Source of the DNA: G963677085 sp963677085
GTDB lineage: Bacteria; Planctomycetota; Planctomycetia; Pirellulales; Thermoguttaceae
Direction: 5' to 3'
DNA length: 64,000 nucleotides
Assembly: GCA_963677085.2 (NCBI GenBank)
Contig: CAXXFH010000003.1
Location: 682,001 to 746,000 of the forward strand
The position numbers and the translations under genes were made by a program. How positions within the stretch are numbered: position 1 is the first letter of the stretch; the number at the start of each line of letters is the position of its first letter. The notes under the pieces are model-generated. The model made no database searches. It was not told the DNA's origin and saw nothing but the letters and a program-made list of their open reading frames with translations. Positions 62,960 to 64,000 of the stretch are shown here, piece by piece.

Positions 62960-64000
62960 CTAAACCTCCCGCAACTTCCTCAGTTCCGCGACGGCTCGGT
63001 CGTGCCAGTCGGAATCGTCCTGAAGATGGCCGCGGGAACAGCTTGCGGCCTTCGCGAAGTATTCCCGAGCCTGTGCATTCTTTCCCAAACACTTGTGGCA
63101 GAGCCCCAGCTTATAGTGCTCGCGCACGTAGTTGGGATTGTGGGGCCTTCCAGTTCCCAGGTTCTCGGGATATTCCGTTGCTTGCCGGAGATCCTCCATA
63201 GCTTCGTCGTACTCGCCGTGTTTCATGTGCTTGTCGGCCCGCAGATGCAAGACTCGATTGTAGAGTTTCCACACCTTGGTCCAACCTTCCCAGGGGTGAA
63301 ACGTGTTGTGCCGCAAAATCTGTAACGCCTCGTCAACTCTGCCCACGTCGGCGTAGTAGCCGGCTTGAGCGAAAAGGACGCGGAAGTCTTTTGCGACAGT
63401 GGGCGGGGCCTCTGCAAACAGTCTCTCTCTTTTTTCGTTGCCCCCCACCTCGCGGTACAGACAATCCAGCGCTACATAGTAGCTGAAATCGCCGGGATCG
63501 CATTCGAGCGCCTTTTCGTAAGCGGCCTGTGCGTTTTCCAGGTCGTTAAGCTTCTTCCAGTAGATCTCGCCCACATTGCGATACAACACTGAACACTTGG
63601 GGGAAGCTGCTTGGGCCAAGAGAAGATGGTCCAACCCTTCCTTCCAGCGAAAGTGTGCCGTAAGAAGCGTTCCGAGATAGTAATGCAACTTCCAATTGCC
63701 GGGCATGTAGCGCAAACCGGTGTTGAGAACGGCCAGGCTCTCCGTGCGGAAGGGGAAGACGTAGTCTACGGGGAGGCTTGTGCCCAAACCGTAATAGGTT
63801 CTGGCTAGATTGTCGTCGTTCGACTCGTCCGCCAGATAGCCCAGGAAGAAACACACGAAAGGATGCTTTGCCGCGCCGGGACGTCCTTCGTAGAGCTTCA
63901 GGGCAGCGGCTGCATCCTCTTGAAGGTTCATTTGGGCGTAATCCCAGGCCGCTTCGAGGTAATACTGAGGATCGTCCTTCAGTAGGGCAAGCTCGCCTTC
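62960..64000 (-). CDS. TPR-repeat protein, C-terminal part (5' end outside window)
   Basis: The frame is open to the right edge, so the protein is longer than the 346 residues seen. It is built of TPR-like helix pairs: 'WKLHYYLGTLLTAHFRWKEGLDHLLLAQAASP', 'CSVLYRNVGEIYWKKLNDLENAQAAYEKALECDPGDFSYYVALDCLYREVG', 'YKLGLCHKCLGKNAQAREYFAKAASCSRG'. The text 'PFVCFFLGYLADESND' and 'LLKDDPQYYLEAAWDYAQMNL' recalls the TPR tail of DUF5107 proteins, which begin with a beta-sandwich that should lie outside the window. The family call is moderate; function is unknown. Confidence 0.8.
   Translation of the reverse strand, partial: EGELALLKDDPQYYLEAAWDYAQMNLQEDAAAALKLYEGRPGAAKHPFVCFFLGYLADESNDDNLARTYYGLGTSLPVDYVFPFRTESLAVLNTGLRYMPGNWKLHYYLGTLLTAHFRWKEGLDHLLLAQAASPKCSVLYRNVGEIYWKKLNDLENAQAAYEKALECDPGDFSYYVALDCLYREVGGNEKRERLFAEAPPTVAKDFRVLFAQAGYYADVGRVDEALQILRHNTFHPWEGWTKVWKLYNRVLHLRADKHMKHGEYDEAMEDLRQATEYPENLGTGRPHNPNYVREHYKLGLCHKCLGKNAQAREYFAKAASCSRGHLQDDSDWHDRAVAELRKLREV

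Overview
The window looks like chromosome of a Planctomycetota bacterium, probably of the Pirellulales type. It carries DUF1559 pseudopilin-like proteins (three complete or fused, one broken), three secreted PEP-CTERM proteins, a sulfatase with the Cys-type CxPxR motif, DUF1207 and LRR surface proteins, many carbohydrate genes and small dispersed intergenic palindromes. No rRNA, tRNA or CRISPR array was seen. All assignments come from reading the sequence; no database was searched.

Layout. 1-11.3 kb: housekeeping and stress genes: the end of a DUF4139-like protein, an OmpR-type two-component pair, msrA, a HAD phosphatase, a UvrD-like helicase, corA, ndk and a DUF1207 protein. 11.8-15.7 kb: a hybrid histidine kinase and a secreted LRR protein. 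16.0-23.0 kb: a minus-strand sugar/polyol operon, transcribed in the order LyxK-like kinase, SDR, class II aldolase, 2-hydroxyacid dehydrogenase, glycerol dehydrogenase, beta-propeller lipoprotein. 24.6-32.9 kb: a probable sialic-acid (nonulosonate) locus: a mutarotase-Na+ symporter fusion, divergent HpcH/HpaI aldolase, an FCD GntR regulator with a visible promoter and operator, a LamG PEP-CTERM protein, a DUF1559 protein and a GH33-type sialidase. 33-46 kb: a Tat-exported coiled-coil protein, an FAD monooxygenase, a sulfatase plus methyltransferase, a DUF1559/lipoprotein pair, an AraC regulator, a PEP-CTERM protein and a GH106-like glycosidase. Together 16-46 kb reads as a glycan-scavenging region.

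46-54.3 kb is the most unusual part. A HTH regulator with a ligand-binding domain is divergent from a compact operon: a PEP-CTERM protein, an MFS transporter in one open frame with a DUF1559 pseudopilin, then a substrate-binding protein without signal peptide, a HypB/UreG-like P-loop GTPase with Cys motifs, and an ABC ATPase. No ABC permease is present. The last three genes are packed within 0-2 bases of each other and end at an intrinsic terminator. I read them as a cytoplasmic ligand- or metal-handling module of unknown function.

54.3-62.2 kb is a transposon graveyard: a complete IS5-type, IS630-type and IS1182-type element, an unassigned IS with a split transposase, an IS256 fragment, and the remains of an RHS gene and of a DUF1559/lipoprotein pair. 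Two of the transposases are split at poly-A runs that probably act as frameshift sites. The window ends inside a TPR protein. At least five families of short inverted or hairpin repeats lie in the intergenic gaps.
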